Shown here one piece after another: positions 24,269 through 33,287 of a stretch of DNA of 64,000 bases. The notes under the pieces were generated by a model that saw only the letters and a program-made list of their open reading frames with translations, was not told the origin of the DNA and did no database searches. The DNA lies in contig NZ_JAIHLP010000002.1 of assembly GCF_020009625.1 (NCBI RefSeq), forward strand, positions 2,418,001 through 2,482,000, given 5' to 3'. Numbering within the stretch: the stretch's first letter is position 1; each line of letters opens with the position of its first letter. Position numbers and translations under genes: made by a program. This DNA comes from Leifsonia poae. Its GTDB lineage: Bacteria; Actinomycetota; Actinomycetes; Actinomycetales; Microbacteriaceae.

Positions 24269-25265
24269 GGGCCTTGCCGACGAGGCCGTTCTCGACGGCG
24301 TCGTGGGCCGCAGCCGTCTCGCTGAGCGGAAACCGCGTGATCGGAAGCCCGTGCGCCGCGCCCACCGGCAGGGCTCCGTCCGCGACGGCGGCCGTGACGG
24401 CACGTACCGCTGCGTCCTTCGCCTCGGCAGGGGTGGTGTAGGTGAGGACGAACTGGTACCGCAGGTTCTTCGTCATGCTGGGACGAACGGGGACGGCGAG
24501 GGCGGCGGGCGAGTCGGCGTAGATCGCGATGGTGGCGTCCGCGGCGGCCACCCGCACGTCGAGCTCGGCGTTGGCGCCCGGGTTCACCTCCACGATGATG
24601 TCGATGCCGCGCGGGGCGAGAGCGCCGATGGCCTCGGCCGCATCCGTGTCGCGATAGTCGACGACGTGGTGGGCGCCGGCGGCCTCGGCGAGACGGGCCT
24701 TCGCCGGGCTGCTGACGGTGGACACGACGGTGGCGCCCGCCCACACCGCGAGCTGGATTGCTGCATGCCCGACCGCGCCTGCGCCTCCCGCGACGAGCAC
24801 GGTGCGACCGGAGAGGGAACCGGGGGTGAGCTCTCGAGGGCCGAGCTCGTGCGTGGTCAGCGTGCGATGCGCGGTGAGCGCCGGGATACCGAGGGAGGCG
24901 CCGAGGTCGAAGTCCGCGGTGTCGGGCAGGGCCACCACCTGGCGCACCGGCAGTACGACGAGCTCCTGCGCTGTTCCGTTCGGGCGCTGGTACGCCGCAT
25001 CCCACACCCAGACGCGGTCACCGGGGGCGAAAGCCGTGACACCGGGGCCGATCTCGTCTACCACACCCGAGCCGTCCTGGTTCGGAACCTGAGGCCGGGG
25101 CAGCGCCGCTGCGCCGCCGCCGCGCCGCGACTTCCAATCGGTGGGGTTGACGCCCGAGACGTGGATGCGGACGCGCACCTCCCCGACGCCGGCGTGCGGC
25201 TCGTCTCTCTCCTCGAGCGCGAGAACAGAGGAGGGTCCCGTTGATGTGTATGCGACAGCCTTCAT
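24252..25265 (-). CDS. NADPH:quinone reductase-like zinc-independent MDR oxidoreductase
   Basis: 337 residues of the medium-chain dehydrogenase superfamily. N-terminal GroES-like domain (GVNPTDWKSRRG, PNQDGSGVVDEIGPGV), cofactor motif VLVAGGAGAVGHAAIQLA, and a C-terminus without the zinc-binding cysteines. It probably reduces quinones or enones with NADPH. The ATG at 25265 (MKAVAYT) is the family-typical start and follows GGAGAC. Confidence 0.9.
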   Translation of the reverse strand: MKAVAYTSTGPSSVLALEERDEPHAGVGEVRVRIHVSGVNPTDWKSRRGGGAAALPRPQVPNQDGSGVVDEIGPGVTAFAPGDRVWVWDAAYQRPNGTAQELVVLPVRQVVALPDTADFDLGASLGIPALTAHRTLTTHELGPRELTPGSLSGRTVLVAGGAGAVGHAAIQLAVWAGATVVSTVSSPAKARLAEAAGAHHVVDYRDTDAAEAIGALAPRGIDIIVEVNPGANAELDVRVAAADATIAIYADSPAALAVPVRPSMTKNLRYQFVLTYTTPAEAKDAAVRAVTAAVADGALPVGAAHGLPITRFPLSETAAAHDAVENGLVGKALIDLP

Positions 25266-25334
25266 GTCTCCAGCCAACCACGCCCCGCCCCGCTCTGTTC
25301 CGTTCGAGAGGGTCGGATGTCCCTCGAGCCGGGC

Positions 25335-26531
25335 TCAGCCCGTGGCGCAGCCGCCGGTGCCGATCGGTGCGGCGCCGACCGAGTTGAGAACCGGCCGCAA
25401 CTCGTCGAGGGTGAGCGCGTATCCGGTGTCGGGGTCGATGGTGGAGCGCGCGAACACCACACCGACGACCTTGCCCTGCGAGTCGAGGAGGGGGCCTCCG
25501 GAGTTGCCGGGCCGAACCGAACCGCGCAGCGCGTAGATGTCGCGGTCGACGGATCCGCTCTGGTAGATGTCGGTTCCTCGGGCGATCATGCGGTCGCGCA
25601 CGCGTTCGGGGCTCACGGTGTACGGGCCGTTTCCGGGGTAGCCTGCGGCGTACGCCTGGTCTCCCGTCGAGAGGTCTTCGCCGATCTCGAGCGGGGGCGC
25701 GGTGAGCCCGGTCACGTCGAGCACGGCCAGATCCCGCTCCGGGTCGAAGGCGATGAGGGATGCGCGCATGGGCTGATCGGTCGACGGATCGCGCACGACG
25801 ATGGCCGACGCGCCCGCCACGACGTGGGCGTTCGTGACGACGCGCCCCTGGGAGACCACCCAGCCGCTGCCCTCGGAGTCCACTCCGCACTCCGGCTTGG
25901 AGGCGAGGACGGTGACCACCGACCGTTTCGCCCGATCGACCGCGGCAGGGACCGACGGGTCGGGGGCCTGCACGGTCTTGATCGCCTCGCCACTCTCGAA
26001 GACCTTCGGCAGACCGGCGTCGGCGAGGGCGTCGTCGACCGCACCGACCACGGTCGACGAAGGGATGGGAGCGAGGGCGTCGAGGGCGGCGACCACCTTC
26101 GACGAACCGGCGGCCTGCACGACCGTAGCGAGGTTCGTGGCGAGCGCGAACCCGGCGACGAGCCACACCACGACCGCCCAGGTGAGCAGGCCGAGCGCGG
26201 CGCCGACCAGTGAGTCGAGCCAGCGCACCGGACCGTGGCGCACGAGCTTGCCGATGAGGGTGGCCAGGCCGGCGGCGATCGCATAGGCGACGGCGGCACA
26301 GGCCAGGATGACGATGGCGGCGACGATGGACCGCTGCGTGGCGCTTCCCCAACCGGCGGCGGCGAGCCAGCCGACCACCATCGGTGCCAGGCTCAGGCCG
26401 CCCCAGAGGCCGAGGCCGAGACCGACCAGCGAGCCGGCGGCCCGGATGGCGCCGTGCCCCCAGCCGACGGCGATCGCGATGACGGCGAGCACCACCAGCA
26501 CGACATCGACCACGAGTTCCACGCCTGCCAC
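25335..26531 (-). CDS. marP: MarP-like membrane serine protease (CvpA + trypsin-like domain)
   Basis: 398 residues. The N-terminal CvpA-type module has four membrane helices (to about residue 135). The periplasmic chymotrypsin-fold protease has His about 236 (NAHVV), Asp about 267 (DLAVLDV) and Ser about 344 (RPGNSGGPL). Cysteines in PECGVD and the C-terminal GGCATG may form the disulfide known from mycobacterial MarP. MarP processes a peptidoglycan hydrolase during acid or oxidative stress; the same role is inferred here. Confidence 0.9.
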   Translation of the reverse strand: MAGVELVVDVVLVVLAVIAIAVGWGHGAIRAAGSLVGLGLGLWGGLSLAPMVVGWLAAAGWGSATQRSIVAAIVILACAAVAYAIAAGLATLIGKLVRHGPVRWLDSLVGAALGLLTWAVVVWLVAGFALATNLATVVQAAGSSKVVAALDALAPIPSSTVVGAVDDALADAGLPKVFESGEAIKTVQAPDPSVPAAVDRAKRSVVTVLASKPECGVDSEGSGWVVSQGRVVTNAHVVAGASAIVVRDPSTDQPMRASLIAFDPERDLAVLDVTGLTAPPLEIGEDLSTGDQAYAAGYPGNGPYTVSPERVRDRMIARGTDIYQSGSVDRDIYALRGSVRPGNSGGPLLDSQGKVVGVVFARSTIDPDTGYALTLDELRPVLNSVGAAPIGTGGCATG

Positions 26532-26631
26532 CCTGCCTCACCAGCCTGGGCGCAGGCTCAACCGTTCATGAACGTCGGCTGCCCGCTTGCTCAGAGCCGG
26601 GCAAACACCGACGAGGCCGACGGGCCTCGCG

Positions 26632-26748
26632 TCAGACGCGTCCGTCTTCCTCGTCTCCGTCGTCGACGGATGCGGGATCGGGCAGCAGAGCGGGAGGCCG
26701 TTCCGGCTCGAACGCGACAGGGTGCTTGTTCTGGGCGTCTTTGTCCAT
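26632..26748 (-). CDS. Possible 38-residue acidic peptide (leaderless)
   Basis: An open frame coding for 38 residues, starting MDKDAQNKHPVAF and ending in a strongly acidic DDGDEEDGRV. There is no Shine-Dalgarno, but a TACGGT -10 box (complement 26755-26760) ends exactly 6 nt before the ATG, the same spacing as the other leaderless genes here. No homolog is recognised. The rest of the 337-bp gap 26532-26869 holds only a terminator. Confidence 0.4.
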   Translation of the reverse strand: MDKDAQNKHPVAFEPERPPALLPDPASVDDGDEEDGRV

Positions 26749-26813
26749 GGGGCGACCGTACGCTCCGCGCACTCCGCTGCCAAGTCGCCGCCGGCGCGAC
26801 CCTGTGAGTGTGG

Positions 26814-26848
26814 CCGGCCCGGCGCTCCGCGGGGAAACGCCGGGCCGG
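26814..26848 (-). terminator. Stem-loop downstream of the CopC gene
   Basis: CCGGCCCGGCG and CGCCGGGCCGG form a perfect 11-bp GC stem with a 13-nt loop, 21 bp beyond the CopC stop. No T-run follows, as is common in actinobacteria. Confidence 0.65.
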
Positions 26849-26869
26849 TGTCGACGTATCGAGATGCTG

Positions 26870-27571
26870 CTACCCGTCGGCGGGGTTCCGCTTGTCCGCT
26901 TCGTCGTCGTGCGGGTCTTCGGGGGTGGCGGTCGGCGGTTTGCGGCGGCCGGTGAGCACCACGACGAGCACGCCGGCGATCGCGAGCACGACGATGCCGA
27001 TCGCGATGCCGATCACCGGGCCGAGGTTGCCGGAGTCGGCCGACGGCTGGGTGGGTGCCGCGCTGCCGGCGGTCTCCGTCGGCGGCGCGGCCGGCGCCGT
27101 GGCCGTGTCGGTGGCCACCGCGTCGCCGCCCTTCTTGCCGCAGACCGTTCCATCGCTGCCCGCCGCGGCGACCGTTCCGGCCGGAGGCTGGTAGGTGAAC
27201 CCGAGCGAGTTCGACACAGTGTGACCGTCGGCCGACACGATCTGGTAGGTGATCGTGTATTTGCCGGCGGAGCCCAGCGAGACCGGAGCCGAGACCACGG
27301 TGTCGGCCGTGGTCGCGCATCCCGTCTCGAAATGCCGGGAGTCCGGCCCGGTCACCGTGACGAGCGAACTGGATCCGTCGCCTGACAGGTCGAGAACGCG
27401 GTCGTTGAAGGTGAGCGTCACCCGCTGAAGCGGCTCTGTGACGACGGAGTCGGCGGCCGGACTGCTGTTCACCAGGTAGTCGTGCGCCGAGGCGCCCACC
27501 GCTGGCAGCAGTGCGAGCGCCACGGCGCCGGTTGCCGCCAGCGACGCGGTCAGAACCCGGAGGCTTCTCAT
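26870..27571 (-). CDS. CopC-domain copper resistance protein, membrane-anchored
   Basis: 233 residues. Signal peptide (cleavage near ASA-HDY), then a CopC fold starting with the copper-ligand His of mature CopC (AHDYLVNSSPAADS), FNDRVLDL, and SADGHTVSNSLGF carrying the second His region. A Pro/Thr-rich linker, one membrane helix (about 187-210) and a charged tail follow. It binds or delivers copper outside the membrane. It overlaps ycnI by 4 bp (ATGA). Confidence 0.88.
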   Translation of the reverse strand: MRSLRVLTASLAATGAVALALLPAVGASAHDYLVNSSPAADSVVTEPLQRVTLTFNDRVLDLSGDGSSSLVTVTGPDSRHFETGCATTADTVVSAPVSLGSAGKYTITYQIVSADGHTVSNSLGFTYQPPAGTVAAAGSDGTVCGKKGGDAVATDTATAPAAPPTETAGSAAPTQPSADSGNLGPVIGIAIGIVVLAIAGVLVVVLTGRRKPPTATPEDPHDDEADKRNPADG

Positions 27572-28296
27572 GCGTCCACCTTGGCACGGCTTCGACGGGT
27601 CGCCGCGAAGACGGCGACCACGAGCGCGATGGCGCCGAGGGCGAGGCCGCCGATGCCGAGACCGATGGCGACCGCATCCGCCGCCGGGTCGGCCGTGGGC
27701 GCCGCCGGTGCCGGCGACGTGGTCGCGACGACCGGGTTGGCCGACTCGCCGGCCGGAACCGGGTCGTTCACGTACAGGGTCGGCGCGGGGTGCTCCGGCT
27801 CTTTGCCTGAGGCCGGGGTCTTGTCGGCCCAGTTCACGACGGTGCCGTCCGAGTACGTCTGGTGCGCGGGCAGCAGCACCTGGCCGGTGTTCGGCACGGC
27901 CCCGGCCGAGATGGTGAACAGCTGGAACTGTCCGGGTGCGATCTGCACGCCGCTGTCGGCGGTCCAGGTGACGCGCACCGGGGCTTCGGTGATGGTTCCG
28001 TCGTCGGTCTTCACCGGCTTGGCCAGCTTCTCGGTGTCCACCGTCGTCGTCCAGCCGGCGAGTGGCTGGTAGGTGACCGAGGTGAACGGCGTGTCGGTCG
28101 GGAGGTCGACCACCAGCTTCACTGTTCCCGCCGTGGCCGACTCGGTCGGCACCTTGAAGCTGAGGGTGGCGTAGCTGCCGGCCGCCGCGGAGTCGGGGTC
28201 GATGCGCACGTGCGCGCTGGCGGCGAGCGGCGCGGCGAGGAGGAGCAGGGCGGTCGTTCCTGCCGCGATGGACGCGGCGATGGTGCTTTTCTTCAT
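27568..28296 (-). CDS. YcnI family (DUF1775) copper-associated membrane protein
   Basis: 242 residues with signal peptide and mature N-terminus AHVRIDPDSAAAGSYATLSF. The first His after cleavage is the copper ligand of the YcnI family, with a conserved Trp in LAGWTTTVD. A C-terminal membrane helix and RRSRAK tail anchor it. It is cotranscribed with the CopC gene. The ATG at 28296 (MKKSTIAAS) has an AGGA Shine-Dalgarno. Confidence 0.9.
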   Translation of the reverse strand: MKKSTIAASIAAGTTALLLLAAPLAASAHVRIDPDSAAAGSYATLSFKVPTESATAGTVKLVVDLPTDTPFTSVTYQPLAGWTTTVDTEKLAKPVKTDDGTITEAPVRVTWTADSGVQIAPGQFQLFTISAGAVPNTGQVLLPAHQTYSDGTVVNWADKTPASGKEPEHPAPTLYVNDPVPAGESANPVVATTSPAPAAPTADPAADAVAIGLGIGGLALGAIALVVAVFAATRRSRAKVDA

Positions 28297-28393
28297 GAGA
28301 GTCCTGTCGAAAGAAGTGTCGTGGATGCTGATGATCCGAGGGGATGCGAGGGCGCGCGCGACGAGCGTGACCCACGGCATCCGTGGCACGACG

Positions 28394-29035
28394 TCAGAAC
28401 GCGCTGGCGACCAGCGGGGGCCCGCGGTGACGCAGGCGGCCGAGCGGGATGCCGAAGTCGCGCAGCCGCGACGGCTCCGACTCGACGGCGCGGGCGGGCG
28501 GGAAAGCCAGGGTGACGGGCGCGAGCACGACCAGCTTCGAGAGCAGGGCGAACCCGGAGTCGATGGCGAAACGAGTCGAATCGAACAGGCCCCAGAACGC
28601 GCGCTCGCCGAAACGGAGCGCGATCACGGTGACGAGCACGGCCGAGGCGTGGCCGACCCACATCGCGGCATTGGTGGGCAGCGCACCCATGCCGGCGTGG
28701 GTCGCGTCGCCGACGGCCATCAGCAGGTGCGATCCCGGGTGCAGGTGCACCATCCCTCCGCCGTCGACGGCGCTGAACGTGGCCGAGCCGCCGCCGAGGC
28801 TGAACAGCAGGTGGAAGAGGAACTGGCTGAGCGTCACCGACACGGTCAGTCGCCAGAGTGACAGCCGACGACCCGTCAGGGCGATCGAGGCCAGGGTGGC
28901 GAAAGCCAGGCTCAGGACGATCGGGACGGCCCCCGGAGCGCCGCCGCCGCCGGCGACGTGGAACAGTGCCGCAACGAAGATGGCGACGCCGGACGCGAGA
29001 AGACCGCGCGCGACGCGGGCCCACCTCGATCCCAT
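28394..29035 (-). CDS. Multi-pass membrane protein of the copper cluster, unknown function
   Basis: 213 residues, about five membrane helices. The loop MVHLHPGSHLLMAVGD contains several His and Met residues that could bind copper. It lies upstream of ycnI-copC on the same strand (97-bp gap), so it is probably part of the copper-handling unit. The ATG at 29035 follows GAGAGGGAT. No named family is recognised. Confidence 0.68.
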   Translation of the reverse strand: MGSRWARVARGLLASGVAIFVAALFHVAGGGGAPGAVPIVLSLAFATLASIALTGRRLSLWRLTVSVTLSQFLFHLLFSLGGGSATFSAVDGGGMVHLHPGSHLLMAVGDATHAGMGALPTNAAMWVGHASAVLVTVIALRFGERAFWGLFDSTRFAIDSGFALLSKLVVLAPVTLAFPPARAVESEPSRLRDFGIPLGRLRHRGPPLVASAF

Positions 29036-29151
29036 CTGGTCATCCCTCTCGTCACCGGTGGTTCGGACCAAGTCTACGGAACGGATGGCGACAGCGTGGG
29101 TCGTCGGTAGTCTACGAATGCCGCAACGATACGGTCGAGGGAGGAGAGCCC

Positions 29152-30408
29152 ATGCCGAGAGGCGCGAATCTTCCCGTGATCGCCGCCTTCAACGAGACCG
29201 TGCTGCTCGACGCGATCCGGCGTTCCGAGGGTGGGCTGAGCCGGGTGGAGTTGGCGCGCAAGACCGGACTCTCGGCGCAGACGGTGACGAATGTGAGCCG
29301 TCGGCTGCTCGCCCAGGGGCTCATCCGCGAGGGCGGAAGCCGGCAGATCGATGGTCCGGGCAAGCCGCGCACCATGCTGCTGCTGGAGCCGACCGGCTCG
29401 TACGCGATCGGCGTGCACCTGGACCCGACGGTGATCACCTGTGTTCTGCTCGACCTGGAGAGCACGGTCGTGGAGCACACACGCAGGCATTCGCCGGTCT
29501 CCGGGGATGCTGCCGAGACGGTCGCGCTCGCCGTCGACGCCGTCACGGAACTGCTGGAGATCTCGGGTGTCGACCGCGGGCGGGTGAGCGGCATCGGTGT
29601 CGCAGCGCCGGGGCCGATCGACGCCGAGACCGGTGTCGTGGTGCGGCCGCCGCTGGTGCCGGGGTGGACGGACTTCCACCTGCGCGACGAGCTGACGGCG
29701 GCGACCGGACTGCCGACTCTGGTGGCCAAGGATGTGACGGCCGCTGCGGTCGCCGAACGCTGGCGCGACCCCGCGGGCGCGAGCGGCAACTTCGCGTTCG
29801 TCTACTACGGCACCGGTGTCGGTGTCGGCCTGGTGCTGGCGAACGATGTGTACACGGGTGCCTCGCAGAACGCAGGAGATGTCGGCCACTCGATCGTGGA
29901 TCCGACCGGACCCCCGTGCTTCTGTGGGCGGCGCGGATGCTACGGGGAGTCCGTGCGTCCGCATCGATTGGTCCTCTCGGCCATCCGCGACGGTGTGATC
30001 GCGGCGCCCGACGGCGTGCTGGTCACCCCGGGCGCCGACGGACCCGAAGCTGTGCTCGATGTCGAGACCGTCGACGAACTGTTCACCGAGCTCGTGCGGG
30101 CAGCGGACGACGGCGATGCGGCGGCCGAGCGCATCCTCGACCGGTCGGTGCGGAACACGGCGATCTACGTCTCGAATCTCGCTGCCCTGCTCGACATCGA
30201 CCGGGTCGTCTTCGGCGGCCCGACCTGGAGCCGGGTGGAGCAGCGGTATCTGCGGCTGCTCCCGCTCCGGTTGGCCGAAGCGGATATGGGGATCCTGACC
30301 CATCCGGTGTCGATCTCCTCGAGCGCGGTCGGTGACGATGTGGCCGCGGTCGGCGCGGCCTGTCTCGTGCTCGACTCGACATTCTCGCCGAGGGCGACCC
30401 TGCGCTGA
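29152..30408 (+). CDS. ROK family transcriptional regulator
   Basis: 418 residues. N-terminal winged helix (LSRVELARKTGLSAQTVTNVSRRL) followed by an ROK sugar-kinase-like domain with YYGTGVGVGLVL, the GDVGHSIVDPTG glycine/His segment and the zinc motif CFCGRRGCYG. NagC/Mlc-type proteins use the domain to sense a sugar. The sugar ABC transporter and alpha-mannosidase 560 bp downstream are the likely targets. GAGGAGAG precedes the ATG. Confidence 0.9.
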   Translation: MPRGANLPVIAAFNETVLLDAIRRSEGGLSRVELARKTGLSAQTVTNVSRRLLAQGLIREGGSRQIDGPGKPRTMLLLEPTGSYAIGVHLDPTVITCVLLDLESTVVEHTRRHSPVSGDAAETVALAVDAVTELLEISGVDRGRVSGIGVAAPGPIDAETGVVVRPPLVPGWTDFHLRDELTAATGLPTLVAKDVTAAAVAERWRDPAGASGNFAFVYYGTGVGVGLVLANDVYTGASQNAGDVGHSIVDPTGPPCFCGRRGCYGESVRPHRLVLSAIRDGVIAAPDGVLVTPGADGPEAVLDVETVDELFTELVRAADDGDAAAERILDRSVRNTAIYVSNLAALLDIDRVVFGGPTWSRVEQRYLRLLPLRLAEADMGILTHPVSISSSAVGDDVAAVGAACLVLDSTFSPRATLR

Positions 30409-30434
30409 GCCGGGGCGTTGGATAGTGTCGAGGG

Positions 30435-30791
30435 ATGCCTGCACCCTCGGACTGGATCGAGCACCGTCGCGGCGACGGCGAGCTCGTCGGCTGGATGCGC
30501 CCGGAGGGCGACGGCTTCGTCGTCTTCGATCTGCTCGGGCGCCCGCTGACCGATGCGATCGACTGGCTCGCGGCCGAGGAAACGCTCGACGGGCTCGGAA
30601 TCGGGTATCTCGCCGACCCGTTCGAACTGCTGCTCGATGACGGCCGGTGGCTTCGCGTGCGGCTGACCGAGGTGTCGCCCGATCACATCCGGGTGAAGCG
30701 GGAGGATTGGGGTGCGATCGATATTCCGTTGCTGGAATACACCGTCCCGTTCCCGCTGCCTGCGCGGCTTCGCCCGTTCGTGGCCGCCTAG
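30435..30791 (+). CDS. Conserved hypothetical protein
   Basis: 118 residues, acidic, beta-rich (GDGFVVFDLLGRPLTD, LLLDDGRWLRVRLTEV), with no signal or membrane segment. No function is known to me. A TAGTGT -10 box ends 6 nt before the ATG, implying a separate leaderless transcript rather than read-through from the ROK gene. Confidence 0.7.
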   Translation: MPAPSDWIEHRRGDGELVGWMRPEGDGFVVFDLLGRPLTDAIDWLAAEETLDGLGIGYLADPFELLLDDGRWLRVRLTEVSPDHIRVKREDWGAIDIPLLEYTVPFPLPARLRPFVAA

Positions 30792-30967
30792 GGTCGGCCG
30801 TTCTGTCGCGACCGCTTCGCGGCGCGTGAGCCCGCCGGGTTCATCACGTCTTCTGAACGAATGTTCTGACAACCATTGCGGAATAACTCAAACTGTTTTA
30901 TAAATTACGGCAGGGTCCGGGACGAGGGCGTGAAAAAGCCCACCGGAATCGAAGCAAGGGAGCATCG

Positions 30968-32317
30968 ATGAAACGCAGCAGAGTTCTGGCCGCCGTAGTG
31001 GCCGCATCCACTCTCGTCGCATTGGCGGGATGTTCGTCCTCCGGAGCGGGCGACGGCAAGACGATCAAGGTCGCCTATCAGGACTTCGGGTCCAACCTGA
31101 TCGACAACCTCATGAAAGACGCGAAGAAGGACTTCGAAGCCGCGAACCCGGGGGAGAAGGTCACCCTGGTCCCGATCAAGGCGGCCGAGAACGACTACTA
31201 CACCAAGCTCTCGCTCATGAACCGGAGCGCCTCGACGGCCCCGGACGTCATGTGGGAGGACACGTTCCTGATCCGCTCGGATGCCCAGGCCGGCTACCTG
31301 GAGCCGCTCGACTCCTACGCGAACAAATGGACGGACTGGTCGCAGTTCTTCGACAACGCCAAAGACGCCGGCAAGGGCGACAACGGCAAGATCTACGGGA
31401 TCCCGATGGGGACAGACACCCGCGGGCTCTGGTACAACAAAGACATCTTCGCGAAGGCGGGACTGCCCACCGACTGGAAGCCGAAGACCTGGAACGACGT
31501 GCTCGACGCGGCGAAGACCATCAAAGACAAGGTTCCCGGCGTGACGCCGCTGAACATCTTCTCCGGCAAGGCCGCCGGTGAGGCGAGCTCCATGCAGGGC
31601 TTCGAGATGCTGCTCTACGGAGCGAGCCAGGACGGCCTGTACGACAGCTCGTCGCAGAAGTGGATCGTCGGATCCAAGGCGTTCACCGACTCACTGAACG
31701 TGCTCAAAGAGGTCTACCAGGGCGGCCTCGGGCCGGCGCAGGAGATCACCAGCGACACGAACTACCAGAACATCGTCGGCGCCCAGCTCATCCCCCAGGG
31801 CAAGCTGGCGATCAACCTCGACGGCTCCTGGCTCGGGAACACCTGGCAGAAGGACGGCGCGACGCCGTGGCCGGCGTGGAGCACGGTGATGGGGGTCGCA
31901 CCGATGCCGACGCAGGACGGCCAGAAGCCGGGAAGCATCAGCATGTCGGGCGGCTGGACGCTCTCGATGGGGGCGAAGAGCAGCTCGAAGGATGAGGCGT
32001 GGAAGTTCATCGCCATGGTCAACGACAAGGAGCACGCGCTCAAGACGGACAAGACGCTGAGCTGGATCCCGGTGCGGAAAGATGTCGCGGCCGACCCCTC
32101 GTACGCCGAGGGCAACCCGACCGCCGCCTTCTTCTCCTCGCTGGTCGACGTCACCAAGTTCCGGCCCGCGACACCCGACTACTCGAAGATCTCCAACGGT
32201 ATCCAGGTGGCGATGGAGTCGGTGATGACCGGCCAGCAGTCGCCGTCGGAGGCCGCGAAGACCTACGACGACACGGTCGTGGGCATCGTCGGAAAAGACA
32301 AGACGAAGTCGGAGTAA
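30968..32317 (+). CDS. Sugar ABC transporter substrate-binding lipoprotein (CUT1)
   Basis: 449 residues. Lipoprotein signal with lipobox LAGC (Cys 22), then an extracellular solute-binding family 1 fold (APDVMWEDTFLIRSDAQAGYLEPL, GLWYNKDIFAKAGL, GGWTLSMGAKS). It heads an operon with two permeases and a GH38 mannosidase, suggesting alpha-mannosides as substrate. The 177-bp region upstream is AT-rich (AACTGTTTTATAAATTA) and may contain the promoter and ROK site. Confidence 0.92.
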   Translation: MKRSRVLAAVVAASTLVALAGCSSSGAGDGKTIKVAYQDFGSNLIDNLMKDAKKDFEAANPGEKVTLVPIKAAENDYYTKLSLMNRSASTAPDVMWEDTFLIRSDAQAGYLEPLDSYANKWTDWSQFFDNAKDAGKGDNGKIYGIPMGTDTRGLWYNKDIFAKAGLPTDWKPKTWNDVLDAAKTIKDKVPGVTPLNIFSGKAAGEASSMQGFEMLLYGASQDGLYDSSSQKWIVGSKAFTDSLNVLKEVYQGGLGPAQEITSDTNYQNIVGAQLIPQGKLAINLDGSWLGNTWQKDGATPWPAWSTVMGVAPMPTQDGQKPGSISMSGGWTLSMGAKSSSKDEAWKFIAMVNDKEHALKTDKTLSWIPVRKDVAADPSYAEGNPTAAFFSSLVDVTKFRPATPDYSKISNGIQVAMESVMTGQQSPSEAAKTYDDTVVGIVGKDKTKSE

Positions 32318-32321
32318 CACC

Positions 32322-33287
32322 GTGACGTCGACTGTCGACGCCGTCGGAACCGACGCGCGCGGCCGAGGGGTGCCCACCCCTCGGCCGCCGCGCCCGGAAC
32401 CCTCGGCCCGTTCGCGCAAGGTGCGGCGCTCCGTGGCCCGGGCTGCTCCACTGGTCCCGGCCATCGGCCTGCTGCTGGTGTTCCTGGTCGGACCGATCCT
32501 CTCGTCGTTCTACGGCTCGTTCACCAACTCGTCGCTCACCGGCGCCGCGGCGGCCCAGAGCCAGTGGATCGGCTTCAAGAACTACACCGACCTCTTCGCC
32601 AGCCCCGACTTCCCGGTTGCGGTCGTGCTCACCCTCGTGTTCGTGATCGGCTCCGCCGTGATCGGCCAGAACATCGTGGGCATGGTGCTGGCCCTGCTGA
32701 TGCGCTCAGGCGGGCGGGTGATCGGAGCGATCGTCTCCACCTTCGTCGTCGGAGCCTGGGTGCTCCCGGAGATCGTGGCCGCGTTCGCCTCGTACGCGTT
32801 CTTCAGCTCGAAGGGAACCCTCAACGCGATCCTCGGCCTGTTCGGGATCACCGGGCCCGCCTGGCTCTTCGCCTTCCCGATGCTCGCGGTCATCCTCGCC
32901 AACACCTGGCGCGGCGCCGCCTTCTCGATGCTCGTCTACTCGGCGGCGCTGCAGGAGGTGCCGCCGGAGATCACCGAGGCGGCCGAGGTCGATGGCGCCA
33001 ACGGGGTGAAACGGTTCTTCCTCATCACCTTGCCGATGATCCGCCGCAGCATCTCCACGAACATGATGCTCATCACGCTTCAGACCCTCTCGGTCTTCAC
33101 GCTCATCTATGTGATGACCGGCGGCGGCCCGGGCAACAAGAGCATGACTCTGCCGGTGCTGGCCTACCAGGAGGCATTCAAGTTCTCCGAACTCGGCTAC
33201 GGCACGGCCATCGCGACGATCCTGCTGCTCGTGGGCGCGGTCTTCGCCGTGGTCTACGTTCGCGCCCTCAGAACGGAGAAGGACTGA
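32322..33287 (+). CDS. Sugar ABC transporter permease (MalF type)
   Basis: 321 residues, six helices after a 40-residue charged N-terminus. The EAA loop is present as EITEAAEVDGANGVKRFFLITLP, quoted in part: EAAEVDGANG. It begins 4 bp after the lipoprotein gene stop and overlaps the next permease by TGATG. It forms the channel with the 33287 gene. No ATPase gene is in the operon. Confidence 0.92.
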   Translation: MTSTVDAVGTDARGRGVPTPRPPRPEPSARSRKVRRSVARAAPLVPAIGLLLVFLVGPILSSFYGSFTNSSLTGAAAAQSQWIGFKNYTDLFASPDFPVAVVLTLVFVIGSAVIGQNIVGMVLALLMRSGGRVIGAIVSTFVVGAWVLPEIVAAFASYAFFSSKGTLNAILGLFGITGPAWLFAFPMLAVILANTWRGAAFSMLVYSAALQEVPPEITEAAEVDGANGVKRFFLITLPMIRRSISTNMMLITLQTLSVFTLIYVMTGGGPGNKSMTLPVLAYQEAFKFSELGYGTAIATILLLVGAVFAVVYVRALRTEKD

